Assembly: GCF_034702125.1 (NCBI RefSeq)
Contig: NC_085866.1
Location: 21,665,687 to 21,729,686, forward strand
Length of the DNA stretch: 64,000 bases
Direction of reading: 5' to 3'
Source of the DNA: Engraulis encrasicolus
Lineage: Eukaryota; Chordata; Actinopteri; Clupeiformes; Engraulidae
Positions 29,595 to 41,260 of the stretch are shown here, piece by piece. The notes under the pieces were generated by a model that saw only the letters and a program-made list of their open reading frames with translations, ran no database searches and was not told where the DNA came from. The position numbers were made by a program, and so were the translations under genes. Position 1 is the stretch's first letter. Each line of letters starts with the position of its first letter.

Positions 29595-29833
29595 CATGTG
29601 CATGTGCGTGCGTGTATTACGCAAAAAGAGTGCAAAGTCACTTGCCAAATTCTGTTCAATTTCTGCCATAATACGAAGCTTGTCCATTTGGAGACGGAGA
29701 TGCCATATCTATCCATAGAGACTAATGGACTTATTATTCTGATTTCATCATACTTGCCAATCTGCAGAATATTTCCTTTAATGTTTGGATCTGTAATCCT
29801 TCCTTCCCTCTGTGATCCAAATAAAAGCCTACT

Positions 29834-29987
<154 letters not shown>

Positions 29988-30194
29988 GAGACAGAGGAGG
30001 TGATGGTGGTGTTGTAGTTGTAAATACATCAATAAAAATGTTGGTTATTATATAGTAATATATGTGATGAATTCGGTGCCCACAGATGAATGATGAGCGT
30101 GCTTATTTCAGAGAAAACTAGGAAATCAATTTTAAAGCTGTCGTAAGCACAATCCACAATACAGCCAAGTATTCAGATGATTACTGGACACTTC

Positions 30195-30199
<5 letters not shown>

Positions 30200-30287
<88 letters not shown>
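30200..30287. repeat. (GT)n microsatellite
   Basis: About 43 GT units. Confidence 0.97.
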
Positions 30288-32852
30288 CAATATCTTATCT
30301 TAAAAATAGAACCATATACAGTAAGACCAATTTAGCTCCCTCAGCAATCTTGAAATCTTCTTTGAATCACCAAGATCTTGAAAAAAAGCAAACAAGACAG
30401 GACTTCCAACCTGCTGTGGTGGGAGTGTGTGTGTGTGTGGGTGAGTCTACTGCTACTGAGGATGCTGACGCGGCATATTTGGAGTATAGTGGCAATTAAC
30501 GATGCTATTGGCCTATTGGGGGCGTACGTTTGGGATGGAGCAGCCAAGACTGGCCTGGGTCACTTGGCTGCATCGAAATCAGTCAGGTCTTTTATTTGGA
30601 ATGCTGACTCGGCTGGAAAAAGGCAATTCAAAAACGGGGTTGCATAACAGTGAAACTATATTTAAGTTGCATCTCACCAAATAGAGATGGGATTTATGGC
30701 TCTGTGTGACGGGATCCGGATCATAGTTGCTCGTTCCTTTCAAAGAGCTGTCCAAAATGTTTGGTTTAAAATTTGGCTTAGCCTTTTCTGCCCTCGACCA
30801 GTTGCAAACCAAGGGAGGTGGGTCAACCATGCCGTTTGAGAATGTTAGTTGTTATGGTCTTGGTCAGACCAAGTCTCGAAGAGATTTGAAAGTCATGATA
30901 ATCAGGCTAGCACTGCAGGGCTGCAGCATACAGGTGGTAAGCAGTTGGTAACTAGAAGGTTCTCTCTTTGGCGACCACAAAAATGTCCTCCTCTTGAAAA
31001 ACACCTCTTTTTTTAAAAAAAGGCTTTAATGTAACTTACTGTTTGTTCACTTTTGCCCTGATGAAGGCTCTGTATGAGGCTGAAACATGTTGGCAGTGAT
31101 TTTAAGTCTTTTAAGTTCATATATGAATTTGTGCTTATATTAAAACAGGTTTATTTTCATAAGAACAGTACCTTGGCAACCTGCATGTTTTTGTGAAATT
31201 ACATCCAGTCTTCTTAGTTTTAGATTCCACAAATGTTGAGTAAGCAGTTTGATACGCTTGCGAACTGGGCTCTCTGCTGAGGGTTTTTGGCTCCAAACAT
31301 ACAGATTGCATTATAAGATGACACTGTATATCTCTCAATTATTCTTACATTATCAGAGCCAAAACTATATACATTGATTTTCACTCAACACATGATCTAC
31401 TACCAACAGGAATGAATAGTGCCCAGGGCCGTAACCAGACATTTTCAAATACTGAGGTCAAATACTGTGTGCTGTACTGCATACTGTACATTTAGAATGC
31501 GTCAAACTCTTCAGCCAAAAAAAGAAATACCGAGGACATGACCGCTGTGTCCTCAATGGTAGTTATGCCCATGATATTAGTGCTATTGCTCATCGTTACC
31601 ATAAGCAATTCCTTTTCATCACTGATTACATAACCTCAATAAATAGCAGGAATGTTTGTGAATTTACCGTAAGTTTTTATTGGTAGAAGGCATCAACGCT
31701 GACTTAACGTTGATTACTGATTTTACAAAAATGTTGCAACATTTCACAATAGTGGTACTAGAAATACAGTAGATAAAATCACATAGCCTACCGTACATGT
31801 AATGCACATAGTAGCCTATGTCATTTGGGCCCAGTCCCAATTATGACTAATAAAGCCCAGTTCACACTAAAGATTTGCGACAAGACGGGGCGAGGCAGAG
31901 AGTTGCAGCGATGAGTTGCAGCTGTGTGAATTAATCGTTGCAAGGAGTTGCAAGCAGTTTTCAAATATTGGTCATGTCAAATCGCAGTCGCAAGGTTTTA
32001 GAACATAAACCACTGTGATGTCTCGTCACCTGCCTAGAGGACACGCCTTGTGGCAGGCATGTACTTTTCATTTTATTTTCTTAGTTATTGCCTCCATAAA
32101 CTGGGCTTCAGCTACCAGTTGCTACAAGAGCAGGGTCATCCCTCTCAACCTTCAAGAAGCTATTGCAGCTATTTGCTTCCCTGCATAATATAACTAACTC
32201 TACTCACCTCTAATCATGAATACTAACCTGCACTACATTTCCAGCCTGACACACCAGACTAAATGTGAGATTTATGTGAATATTTAGTCTAGGCCCAATC
32301 AATTAGACATCGGAAGATTGTTGATGGGAACAACCCATTGTTTTTCAAACTGTGTCTGTGCTCATAAATACAGGGGTGTCACCAGACATGGGTCCCTTGA
32401 AAGAAAACAATTTCGATACAACTTTTACATGTCTGAAAATTTAGATGTTTGGTCCCTGGTCCAGTTTTTCCATAGCCTCTAACCACTGTGCTAGTCCCCT
32501 GTCCTTTCCTCATCTGTGCTCCACAGCACAGCAGTAACTTTCAGTGAACTATCGTTATATAAACACCAGTCCACCAGTGATGGGGCAGAATCCAAATAGC
32601 CTCTTTATTTTGTATTTTACAATACAATACAACGTGTATTTATATAGCACAGACAGAATCACAACTATGAAGTTCATGACTCAAAACGCTTTCAAAATAC
32701 ACCCACATACTCACATACACACATACATACACACACACATACACGTTCCCACATTCACACAACAGCTCAGGAGGCTGCCGTGTGGCGCCAATTGATTCAA
32801 GTTTGCCAAACTTATTATGGATTAATAGCACATTAATGCATAGACAAAACAC
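30288..32852. other. No gene seen; scattered repeat fragments
   Basis: Contains a GATGAAGGC..GCTGAAACATG repeat motif (~31060), a probable MITE beginning CAGGGCCGTAACCAGAC (~31426-31577) and a CCCAGTTCACACTAAAGAT repeat (~31857). No spliced exon is recognised. Confidence 0.5.
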
Positions 32853-33197
32853 TTGGTAACACTTACCTTGACAACGGCGTCATAAGCATGTCATTAGAGT
32901 GTCATAATAGTGTCAAGGCACAGTTATGCTATGCATGTGTCATAGACATTATGTCCATGACATAAACATTTTATGATTGTTGGCCTTAAGTGACATTCGG
33001 TTAAATGCAAAGACAAAGGTTGTCTTTGCCGACAAAGGTTGTCTTTGTCATAACCGAATGTCACTTAAGGCCAACAGTTAAAAAATGTTTATGATAAGGA
33101 CATAATGTTTTTGACTTATCTATGGCTGTGTCACGACACTATTAAGGCACTGTAATGACATGCTTATGACACCAGCGTCAAATAGAGTGTTACCAAA
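32853..33197. mobile_element. Inverted-repeat MITE, GGTAACACTTA family
   Basis: Ends TTGGTAACACTTACCTTGAC and, inverted, TTTGGTAACACTCTATTTGAC. Inner GTCATAAGCATGTCATTA is repeated in inverse at the other end. Long internal pairing. Related to 23210. Confidence 0.85.
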
Positions 33198-33810
33198 CCC
33201 TTTTCAGGGTAAAGTTGTAGTAGGCCTACAGATGTCACAGGCAGATCCTGGTCTTATTTTAAGAGCTTTGCTGCTCTCTGCTGGCTACATAGGTTATTGA
33301 CAGAAAAACGACAGGTGTTGAGTTGGCGCAACAGTATTGCAATGGAAGACTTTCACTCAGCAGTCTTAAATTTGTCATATCTTGTAACTTAACTGCTTGG
33401 TTACACCTGCGACAACAATACTGATGTATTAGTGTATGCATATATTAGTTATCTACACAGTACATTTATAGCACAACCACCAAACAATTACATGCCACAC
33501 TACTAAGTTTGTCATCACATTTTGTCACTGTATGCCAAAAGAGTGCAATATTCATATGCCTTGCCATATAAGATATCTGTTTTACCAGTATAGATGTAAT
33601 AATTCCAACGATGACGCGTATGACGATACGATTGTTTTCTTCCTAGTCTTCATAGTCACCGTTGGCCCATAACGGTCGGTTTTAAATTGTGTCCAGCGTC
33701 CAGTCACTTACGCAGAAAGCACTTTCGCACTTGAGCAGAAAGAAAACGTTGCTTTAAAGAGTAAATTCAATGAAATTCGTTTCCAAAACGTGGTTTCACT
33801 TCTTGACAAA
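33198..33810. other. npbwr2 3' flank
   Basis: Expected to hold the npbwr2 3'UTR on the minus strand. I see no clear AATAAA within 150 bp of the stop. No other feature. Confidence 0.4.
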
Positions 33811-34821
33811 CTAGAATCCTCGTTTCAAAATTGTCTTGAAAGCCTTTCGAAAACTCTCATCAAAGAAGGCGTACAGGAATGGGTTGAGGCAAGAGTTGGC
33901 GTAACTCAGACAGGTGATAAAATAGGACATCCCAATCACCAACGGACTCGGGGACAGATCTGTGCTGAGCACGACAATGGTGCTCAGGTGGAACGGAGTC
34001 CAGCAGAACAAACACAGCGCTAAAACCATGAACACCATCAGGGTCGCCCTCTTCTTGGCTTTCACCAGCGCCCTGGCGTTTGGGTTAAGCTCCATGGTCC
34101 TCAGTTTGTACAGCATGGCAATGTACAAGACACAGGTCGTGGACACGGGGATGACGAAGCCGAGGACCAGCGTGTAAATGCGGCTGGCCTTGAACCAGAG
34201 ACCCTCCGGATTTGGGAAGAGGAGGACGCAGCTTGTCCTGTTCCCTGCGTCATCCGGACTGACGTAGATGCCCGCGAAGACGGTGAACGGCAAGACTATA
34301 ACGATCACCAGCGCCCACACACAGATGCTGACAGCTTTGGCGAACCTGTAGGTCCGATGGGGTATCTGCTGCAAGCGCACCGTGGATAGCACCACCAGGT
34401 ACCGGTCCACACTCATGACCGTAAGGAAATAGATGCTGGAGAAGATGTTGCAGTGGTCTATGGAGAGAATAAGTTTGCACAGCGTGTCGCCAAAGGGCCA
34501 GCTGTTTAACAAATGCTCGGCAATGTTTATCGGTAGAACAAGTGTAAAAAGTGCATCAGCAATAGCCAGATTCAGGATGAATAAGTTTGTGACTGTTTTC
34601 ATGTTGGGCGCTTTTAAAATCACGTAGATGACTGCTGAATTGCCCGTCAGTCCCACCGCACAGATCAACGAGTAAACGACGGGTAAAACGACGTAGAAGT
34701 CCGGATAGAGGGGCCAGGGTGGAGAAGAGCAGTTTAGTTTGGTTTGGTTACTCAGAACGTAGGGCTCCTTGGAGATAGTCCAGTTGGAAAAGAAAGTGTA
34801 GTTTACACAAATGTCCTCCAT
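33811..34821 (-). CDS. npbwr2: Neuropeptide B/W receptor
   Basis: A 336-aa class A GPCR in one coding exon, as in mammals, where NPBWR1/2 are 328-333 aa. The N-terminus has four sequons (N7, N13, N25, N30). Seen: TM1 CAVGLTGNSAVIYV, then MKTVTNLFILNLAIADALFT (TM2), TM3 LILSIDHCNIFSS, SVDRYLVVL (DRY), TM5 YTLVLGFVIPVSTTCVLY, CWTPFHLSTIV (TM6) and NSCLNPFLYAF (TM7). These are close to NPBWR1/2. Ligands in the family are neuropeptides B and W, with Gi/o coupling at the plasma membrane. I call NPBWR2 rather than NPBWR1 because oprl1 is the neighbour, as on human 20q; the fish paralogue letter cannot be decided. The chosen ATG (34821-34819) has A at -3 and G at +4. An in-frame ATG four codons upstream (34833) is in weaker context. 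The coding sequence is intact. Confidence 0.93.
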   Translation of the reverse strand: MEDICVNYTFFSNWTISKEPYVLSNQTKLNCSSPPWPLYPDFYVVLPVVYSLICAVGLTGNSAVIYVILKAPNMKTVTNLFILNLAIADALFTLVLPINIAEHLLNSWPFGDTLCKLILSIDHCNIFSSIYFLTVMSVDRYLVVLSTVRLQQIPHRTYRFAKAVSICVWALVIVIVLPFTVFAGIYVSPDDAGNRTSCVLLFPNPEGLWFKASRIYTLVLGFVIPVSTTCVLYIAMLYKLRTMELNPNARALVKAKKRATLMVFMVLALCLFCWTPFHLSTIVVLSTDLSPSPLVIGMSYFITCLSYANSCLNPFLYAFFDESFRKAFKTILKRGF

Positions 34822-34846
34822 CCTTTTTAACATCCAATGACACAGC
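34822..34846 (-). promoter_or_regulatory. npbwr2: npbwr2 5'UTR end and 3' splice site
   Basis: On the minus strand a pyrimidine tract ends TTTGTATTTGTAG|GCTG, with first exon base 34846. This is only ~25 bp before the start codon and implies a 5'UTR intron. The open frame upstream of this AG is therefore probably intronic. Confidence 0.7.
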
Positions 34847-35054
34847 CTACAAATACAAAAAGAAAACAAAGTGAGAACGTGTGAAACACACAAAAACCTT
34901 TATTATGTGTACATGAACAATTTGTATATAAAAATGGCACGTAGATTCAGCCAAAGACAAGTGGACCATAAATGGCATTCTTGTGCGTAACCGGTGACTA
35001 TAACGTTACCATTATTGTAATATATATATATAATTTGAAACAGACATGTATTAC

Positions 35055-35240
35055 CTTATGAGAATTCAGAGGCAGTGGAATGTTCACCCAGGTTTCCTGA
35101 TCCGTTCGGCACGGCGCGGTTAGAGTTGTGAATGATCTCTGGTTGGGTACAGCAAGACTACAGCGGGGCGCCTCTTTTACGCACAGAGCGCGCACAGGGG
35201 GCGTGCTGTCCAACGAAATTATGGAGGTAAATGATGACAT
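35055..35240 (-). other. npbwr2: Candidate npbwr2 5' non-coding exon
   Basis: GC-richer block ending CTCATAAG|GTAATA on the minus strand, a reasonable donor facing the acceptor at 34847. It would give a ~208-bp intron. The 5' end is not defined; inferred from splice signals only. Confidence 0.4.
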
Positions 35241-35930
35241 GTCTGTTTATATTCATTGTCCTCGGAAGTTCCAAGAGCGCTGAAGGAGGTCTGATTTATT
35301 TTGGAAGTGCAAGTAGCCCAAATTGATTAACACGAACCCCATTAATCACAGAACTGAACTTTGTAGAAGTTTAGATTTTGTGTTCGATTTACACACAGTG
35401 CTGCCCAATTCGTTTGTGCTGTATTCATAAATACACTTGCATTGCATGTCATAATATAGCGGCACAAAACGAATCCATACATTTTTCATATTACCTGTAT
35501 TATATTTAGTAATAATTATTTAATCAGCCTTACAAAGTGTCAGGTTTTCTTGATCTTAGCGCATTGGCACACCTAGACTCCCACCTCCATGGGCACTTAT
35601 AGCGACATTATTCGCTTCTTATCTTTCAAACTGTGTGTGTGTATTCGCGAGAGGCAGTTTTACTTCAGCTTTCATTGGTCTCTACTGACAGGGAGTAGAC
35701 TGCCATGCACCCTGAAAAAGGGAGGTCTTCCTGTCACTGTGTTGCTGCTCCTCTGACACTCCACTGAGCAGTTTTATCACTGCCAGGGTCAGGTTGATGG
35801 CAGGAGACTTGACGTTCTCATACTTCCCCTTTTCCTTTTGAGAGACAATTCATCAAAATATCAAAATCAGTTCAAAATCAAAAATCAAAAGCAGTTGTCC
35901 CCTTTTTCTTTTTCTTTATTCTGCTCTGTT
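35241..35930. other. Upstream flank of npbwr2
   Basis: May contain the npbwr2 promoter. I see no convincing TATA box or CpG-rich core, and no repeat I can name. Confidence 0.35.
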
Positions 35931-35944
35931 AACATGTAACAGAA

Positions 35945-36035
35945 CCCAACAGTAGAGTAGAGTAGACTAGAGTAGAGTATCATTTATTAATCCCGAGGGG
36001 AAATTAAGGTGTCCTGTAGCATACATAAATACAGA
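35945..36035 (-). mobile_element. Non-LTR retrotransposon 3' end fragment
   Basis: Minus strand reads GACACCTTAATTTCCCCTCGGGATTAATAAATGATACTCTAC.. with ACTCT repeats. Same tail type as 3866-3990. Confidence 0.7.
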
Positions 36036-36193
36036 GGCCAATTAGATCATTGTGTCTGATGTCTGGTTTTAGACACACATAGGCAGCTTTTAAACAAATA
36101 TTAAGCCACAATGTTTACCCTGCTCCTAAAATACACAATTTGAAATGGACTGAATCTATGAACGGCTCAGACCAACCGTACGCTTTTCTACTA

Positions 36194-36367
36194 CACTAAG
36201 TGGTTCTCAACCTTAAATGCCCCGATGAGCATAAGCCTCCCAACGCACTCTTGACCTCATGCAAAGCTTGCCAATAAAATAGAGTCAATTGAGGCAACTA
36301 AGTACTGCCCCCTCTTAGCTGCATCCTTAACGGGGGTTGTAGAGCCCCCATTGAGAAAGACTACTCT
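36194..36367. mobile_element. CAGTGGTTCTCAACC-type remnant
   Basis: AGTGGTTCTCAACCTTAAATGCCC.. ends GTTGTAGAGCCCCCATTGAGAAAGAC. It corresponds, without the nested insertion, to the element split inside the 2.3-kb core repeats (7091-7490). Confidence 0.7.
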
Positions 36368-36576
36368 ACGTCATACTGACTTGCAGGAAATGTTCTGAAA
36401 GGGTACAAAAGATGGAATTAGTAAACTACTCACGCTGGTATCTTATCGCCGGTCTCTCCGAAGGGGTTTGGCCAGGTAGTATAGACTATTGCTATGACGA
36501 TGTGTGTGTGTGTGTGCGTGTGTGCGTGTGTGGTCTGCAGGGGGAGTCATACACACACTCCTGGGTAAGTACATGT

Positions 36577-37395
36577 GGCTGAGGTGTTCCTTCCTGTGCA
36601 GTCCGCCCATTGGGTCTCAAACTCGCCACCTCCAAGGCAATGCAACGGTTGGGGCATGGGAGGCACATCACGATACCGCTGAGCTAAAGGACCAGTCCGA
36701 TAGCTCAGTGCTACTGCTACCGTTTGAGGCTTCGGGAGGAAGGATTACTAACGTTCCACGGTACACTCTACTAGTTGGCCTCCGTTACACTCACCACCCA
36801 GTAAACCTCACTCCCTCTGGGTCATGGCACCAGTGTAACTGAGGTGTTCCTCCGCAGTCCACCTGTCGGATCTCAAATTGCCACCTCTTAGTCAACGCAA
36901 TGGTTCTGGTACGGGAGGCACAGCGTGGTACCGCTGAGCTAAAGCAGTGTTTCTCAACAGGGGTGCCGGGGCACCCTGGGGTGCCGCAGGACTCCCTCAG
37001 GGGTGCCGCGGAAATGTGACTGATGTAATATAATACATATTTGTCTAAATTGATAAGTTAATGTTAGTCAGTGGAATCCTTCATCTGCCATTTACACACA
37101 ATAAAGTAAATATAGGTTGCCCCAGTCAGCTGCAACTTAGGTCGTGTGACGTCTCCAAATGGGTTAATTTTCTAAGATTGTGGTATCGGATGCGGTGCCA
37201 TGTTACGGCTTATTGGTTTGGGGTGCCTTGAAATTTTTCATGAATTGAAAGGGTGCATCGCCTAAAAAAAGATTGAGAAACACTGAGCTAAAGGACCAGT
37301 CCGATAGCTCAGTGCTACTGATACCTTATGAGGCTTCGGGAGGGAGGCTAACTAACATTCCACGGTACACTCAGCTAGTTGACCTCCGTTCCGCA
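36577..37395 (-). repeat. Tandem pair of SINE-like units
   Basis: Two direct units (36577-36838 and 36839-37395, the second split by a hAT element). Minus-strand reading contains TAGCTCAGCGGTACCACGC (box A-like) and GGTGGCAATTTGAGATCC (box B-like), suggesting a tRNA-derived head. No L2-type tail is seen. Confidence 0.6.
36945..37285. mobile_element. hAT-like MITE, TSD AGCTAAAG
   Basis: Ends CAGTGTTTCTCAACAGGGG and GATTGAGAAACACTG. Perfect duplication AGCTAAAG at 36937-36944 and 37286-37293. The other tandem unit (36691-36700) shows the empty site. Confidence 0.95.
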
Positions 37396-37887
37396 CACAC
37401 ATATATCACCCAAGATACAATTAAAACAAGTCCGACAGGCGGACAAAGATACGTTTGTCATTGCACTTTACTGCCTTGTGGACACAGGATTGAATTATAA
37501 TCAAAGAATTCATTTCAGACGGACAGACAGACGGACATACCCTCTTATAGAGATGCTAGGAGGCATCTTAAAATGGACTGCAATGTTGGCCAGGCTCAAG
37601 GTTGCCATCTGTTGTTTAACCTTTTTTCAAAGCTGTATTATTGCTTTCACCAACTGCAGCATACACACCCACTCCCTTTTCTTCTTCTCCCTCCTCCTCC
37701 TGCTCCTCCTCCTCTTTTTGTCCTCTGTTTTAAATGCATGGTTGCTTCTGAACCTCCTTTTTGTATGATATTGTCTGTTATCTCTGGTCTTCATATCTCC
37801 ACCATCCTTACGGTGTCTGCTGTATCGGACCACCACCCCCTAGGAGAGATTCTATGCATGATCCATTCCATATTCCGTGTGTATCTT
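37396..37887. other. No recognised feature
   Basis: Includes a CTCCTCCTGCTCCTCC-rich tract (37680-37730). No exon recognised. Confidence 0.45.
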
Positions 37888-38055
37888 CAGGGCCACTGAC
37901 AGCTTTTGCTGGGCCCAGGACAAAGTCATCTGAAAGGGCCCCCTATCCAATAGCCTACATACAATGTAATTGGGACCCAATTCCCTATCTCCTTGGGGGG
38001 AGATCTGGGCCCGGGACAACATACCCCTTTGTCCCCTCCCATGTCGGTGGGCCTG
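37888..38055. mobile_element. hAT-like MITE, CAGGGCC family
   Basis: Ends CAGGGCCACTGACAGC and GTCGGTGGGCCTG. Flanks TGTATCTT and TGTATCAT match at 7 of 8. Inverse orientation to 56698. Confidence 0.88.
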
Positions 38056-38271
38056 TGTATCATCGATAGATACGTTTTTTTTTTCTTCTTCTTCTTTATT
38101 CTTTTGTCATTTGCATGCATGAGCAGGGAGCTCATTTCCTCCACGGTGTGTTTGGGACACATTCATACCATAGTTTTCAATTACAAAGGATATTTTATAG
38201 GGGAGCTGCGGATGTGCTCAGCTACCTTCTCTGCAAAAGAGAGGAGGTGTAATTTAAATGAAGTTTAGTAC

Positions 38272-38389
38272 AAAAAAAAAGCCGCACTCTCGGGTGTAAT
38301 TCTTTCAGTTTTAATCTAGAAACGTCTCTGTGTCATGCTAACGCAGTAGATTAAAACGGCAAGAATTACACCCGAGAGTGCGGCTTTTT
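38272..38389. mobile_element. Short hairpin element
   Basis: Arms AAAAAGCCGCACTCTCGGGT..GTTTTAATCTA and TAGATTAAAAC..ACCCGAGAGTGCGGCTTTTT pair over ~45 bp around a ~27-bp loop. Confidence 0.8.
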
Positions 38390-38802
38390 ATTCTAAAAAT
38401 TAAATTTTCTTTTTGCTCGCACCCGAAGACCTTGTAAGAAACAGTTGGGAGTTGAGCGAACTCTCTCAAAAAAAGACTTAATTTAAGGCAGGACGTGCTC
38501 TAATATAATCATGTCCCAACCTTACATATTTATGCCTCTTCTGTCTGGCATGAGGGCCTGATTTGTCACCCCAAGACGCAGGACCGTACCTGATAATATA
38601 CAATACCTGTGATGATGAGCTTGCATGTCTGGGATGACTTTGGGACTTTGATTTAGAAGGTAGACAAATTTGAATGACTTTTAATTTGAAGGTAGACAAA
38701 TTTGGATGATTTTTTTATTTGTTGTGGTGTCAGAAACTCACATATATTTTTTTTCTTTTTACAGAGTCTCAAGAAGAATCCACTCTGTTAATTCACCACT
38801 TT

Positions 38803-38808
<6 letters not shown>

Positions 38809-38895
<87 letters not shown>
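38809..38895. repeat. (CA)n microsatellite
   Basis: About 43 CA units. Confidence 0.98.
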
Positions 38896-38897
<2 letters not shown>

Positions 38898-38922
38898 AAT
38901 TCAGTTAATGTTAAACTATGAC

Positions 38923-39523
38923 CAGAGGTGGAAGAAGTACTGAAGTTGTGTACTTAAGTAAAAGTAGAAGTACCCTGCGACAAAATGACTCAAGTGAAAG
39001 TAAAAGTTGTATACCAAAAATGTACTTAAGTAAAAGTCCTAAGTACTAACTTTAAAATGTGCTTTTTGAGTACAAAAGTACAAGTACTTGCGCAATGGCT
39101 GTCTTTCTCCGTGTCTGTCTTTCTCCATGTCTGCCTACTTCATCCAATAGAAAAAAGTTTCTGCAACGGTTTTCGGTTCTATTAGAACATGACTATGGAG
39201 TCCTGTTAATGTTTTTTAAAGTATCTTTTCTGTCTGGGTGTCAGTTTGGAAGAGGGGCTTGGTCCCACCTCCCTGCCCGCAGCTGAGGCTAGCCTACTCA
39301 AATATCCACGAAACACCACAGGAAAACGTAGGATAAATGTACCTAGTAACTAAGTCTTCCTCTAGAAATGTAAGGAGTAGAAAGTACAAGTAATTGTCAA
39401 AAAAATGAATTGAGTAAAAGTAAAAGTCTGCATTTTTATTTTTACTCAAGTAAGTACAAATTCCAGAAAAAACTACTTAAGTACAGTAACGAAGTAAAAA
39501 TACTTAGTTACGTTCCACCTCTG
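38923..39523. mobile_element. Non-autonomous hAT element, TSD ACTATGAC
   Basis: Ends CAGAGGTGGAAGAAGTACTG and ACGTTCCACCTCTG, with subterminal TACTTAAGTAAAAGT repeats. Perfect duplication ACTATGAC at 38915-38922 and 39524-39531. A shorter relative of 25477. Confidence 0.96.
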
Positions 39524-39655
39524 ACTATGACAAGGGCATGCAATATAATTGCCAAGAGTATGATGCACGTGTTTCTAAATGCCACTTGTTGAGTGCTGTT
39601 CTCTGCACATGCTCTGATCCCCAACAACCTCATGTTAATCATGACCTACAGGGTC

Positions 39656-39725
39656 TTCAAGTCAAGTCAAGTCAGCTTTTATTGTCAGTTTCGCAGGTCA
39701 TACAAGGAAATACGTTTTCTCTCTT
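39656..39725 (-). mobile_element. LINE 3' end fragment
   Basis: Minus strand reads ..TTTCCTTGTATGACC..CTGACAATAAAAGCTGACTTGACTTGACTTGA, the same tail class as 50630-50682. Confidence 0.75.
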
Positions 39726-39847
39726 ATACCATGAAAGGACTGACATTCACAGACTGACATCAAAGTGTAAGACAGGACAAGTAACAGAGATGGTCCAATA
39801 CCTATAAAGTGATGAAGTAATGAATAATACTGATAGAGAAAGATAGA

Positions 39848-39995
39848 GGCAGGCCCTGCAGTGGCTCAAATGGTAGGGCACTGCACTGTCACACCGGGGA
39901 ACCAGGTTTGATTCCCGCCCGAGGTCATTTCCTGATCCTCCCCCATCCCCCTCTCTCTCTCCCACTCGCTTCCTAACACCATAGCCTTTCTACCT
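39848..39995 (+). mobile_element. tRNA-headed SINE (type 1), tail lost
   Basis: CAGTGGCTCAAATGGTAGGGC, box B GGTTTGATTCCCG, CTCTCTCTCCCACTCGCTTCC; the usual AATAAAGGCA tail is missing. Confidence 0.75.
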
Positions 39996-40865
39996 ATAGC
40001 CGTTCCACATGCTATTTGCCCTATTATACAAAATTTGGCAGCAGTTCAATGGATTTGCATTAGGGGCGCTGTTCAGACAGAGCAGATTGGGGTTCCCCTA
40101 TTGGGCTGGGGCTAATCACCCACAATAAGTCCTCGCCAGCAGCTGAAACCTGAACATATTACGGTCGTCTCTGACTGCAAATTAAACATTAAAATTAAAA
40201 ACACAGTAACCTAGGAGTTATATCCGTCTAGTTTCTTACAGCTTTGACATTTGTGAGTCAGTCTTCACTAGCTTCTAGCTAAGGAAATGACGACATCCGA
40301 TTGGTGAATGGGGGAACTAAACCGGATGCTAACGTTGGCGAGATGTTGCCTAGCCACAGGCTAACTGACAAACGTGAGGCCAACAACTCAGCCGATCGTG
40401 ATGTACGCCACAAATAGACCAATCGACCTCATATTTAGACACTACAATGTTGATTTCTGCCTTCGATTTTCATCAGTTAAGAAATCTAGCGTCGGATTAA
40501 CACATTCTTAAGGTAGTAAGGCGAGTTGCCGCCATGTTTATTTTCCAGAATCACCCGGGTAGAGAGCTCACGTGCAGCATTCTGGGTAATTGAGTTTCAC
40601 GTTATTCATGCACAAAATGCGTGTTTTTTAAAAAATGCAGTGAGTTTAAAAAATCAAACCAAGTGCCATTTGGAAGGGCAATTTACACTTCCTTTAGGAA
40701 AAATAAAATGAAAACTGGTGACCTTCCATATCCGACACATCAGTTGCGTCTATTGTGGAGCTTCATAGGACCCCCATTCATTCTGACGGCTCTCCTCTGC
40801 TTGAACATCGCCGCCTCGTGGACAGTACCACCCGGAAAAAGCTGTCAGTTTGGTCTCTCTTCTAT
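39996..40865. other. No recognised gene
   Basis: No exon recognised. The end merges into a SINE 3' part (~40850-40903 and 41242-41260). Confidence 0.45.
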
Positions 40866-40903
40866 AAATCCTCTCTGCTGCCACCATCTCAAACTGTCCT
40901 GTC

Positions 40904-41241
40904 AAAGGGGTATGCCACTATTTTGGGGCTTAATACAGTTGTAATCGTTGGCTGGGGTTTATAAAGGTGGTAAAGTGTCTTATTTTTCATGTTAAGCGTT
41001 GTCTTGCTTTAAGACAAGTTAAAAGAGGGAATATGTCGCTAAGCTAGTGAAAGTCAATGGATCCGTGTAGCAGCACACGGATCCATTGACTTTCACTAGC
41101 TTAGCGACATGCTCCCTCTTTTAACTTGTCTTCAAGCAAGACAACGGCTTACATGAAAAATAAGACACTCCACCACCTTTATAAACCCCAGCCAACGATT
41201 TTAACTGTATTAAGCCCCAAAATAGTGGCATACCCCTTTAA
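40904..41241. mobile_element. Palindromic MITE inserted in a SINE tail
   Basis: Two ~165-bp arms: AAGGGGTATGCCACTATTTT..TGACTTTCACTAGC and its inverse, with a ~7-bp loop near 41070. Removing it rejoins ..AACTGTCCTGTCA + AATAAAGGTACAAA, the usual SINE 3' end. Same family as 47623 and 52811. Confidence 0.95.
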
Positions 41242-41260
41242 ATAAAGGTACAAACCCCCC

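Noticed and set aside
30378..30951. Overlapping frames near 30.4-30.9 kb as a small gene
   Set aside because: Frames overlap on both strands, are short, and show no family resemblance or splice signals I could defend.
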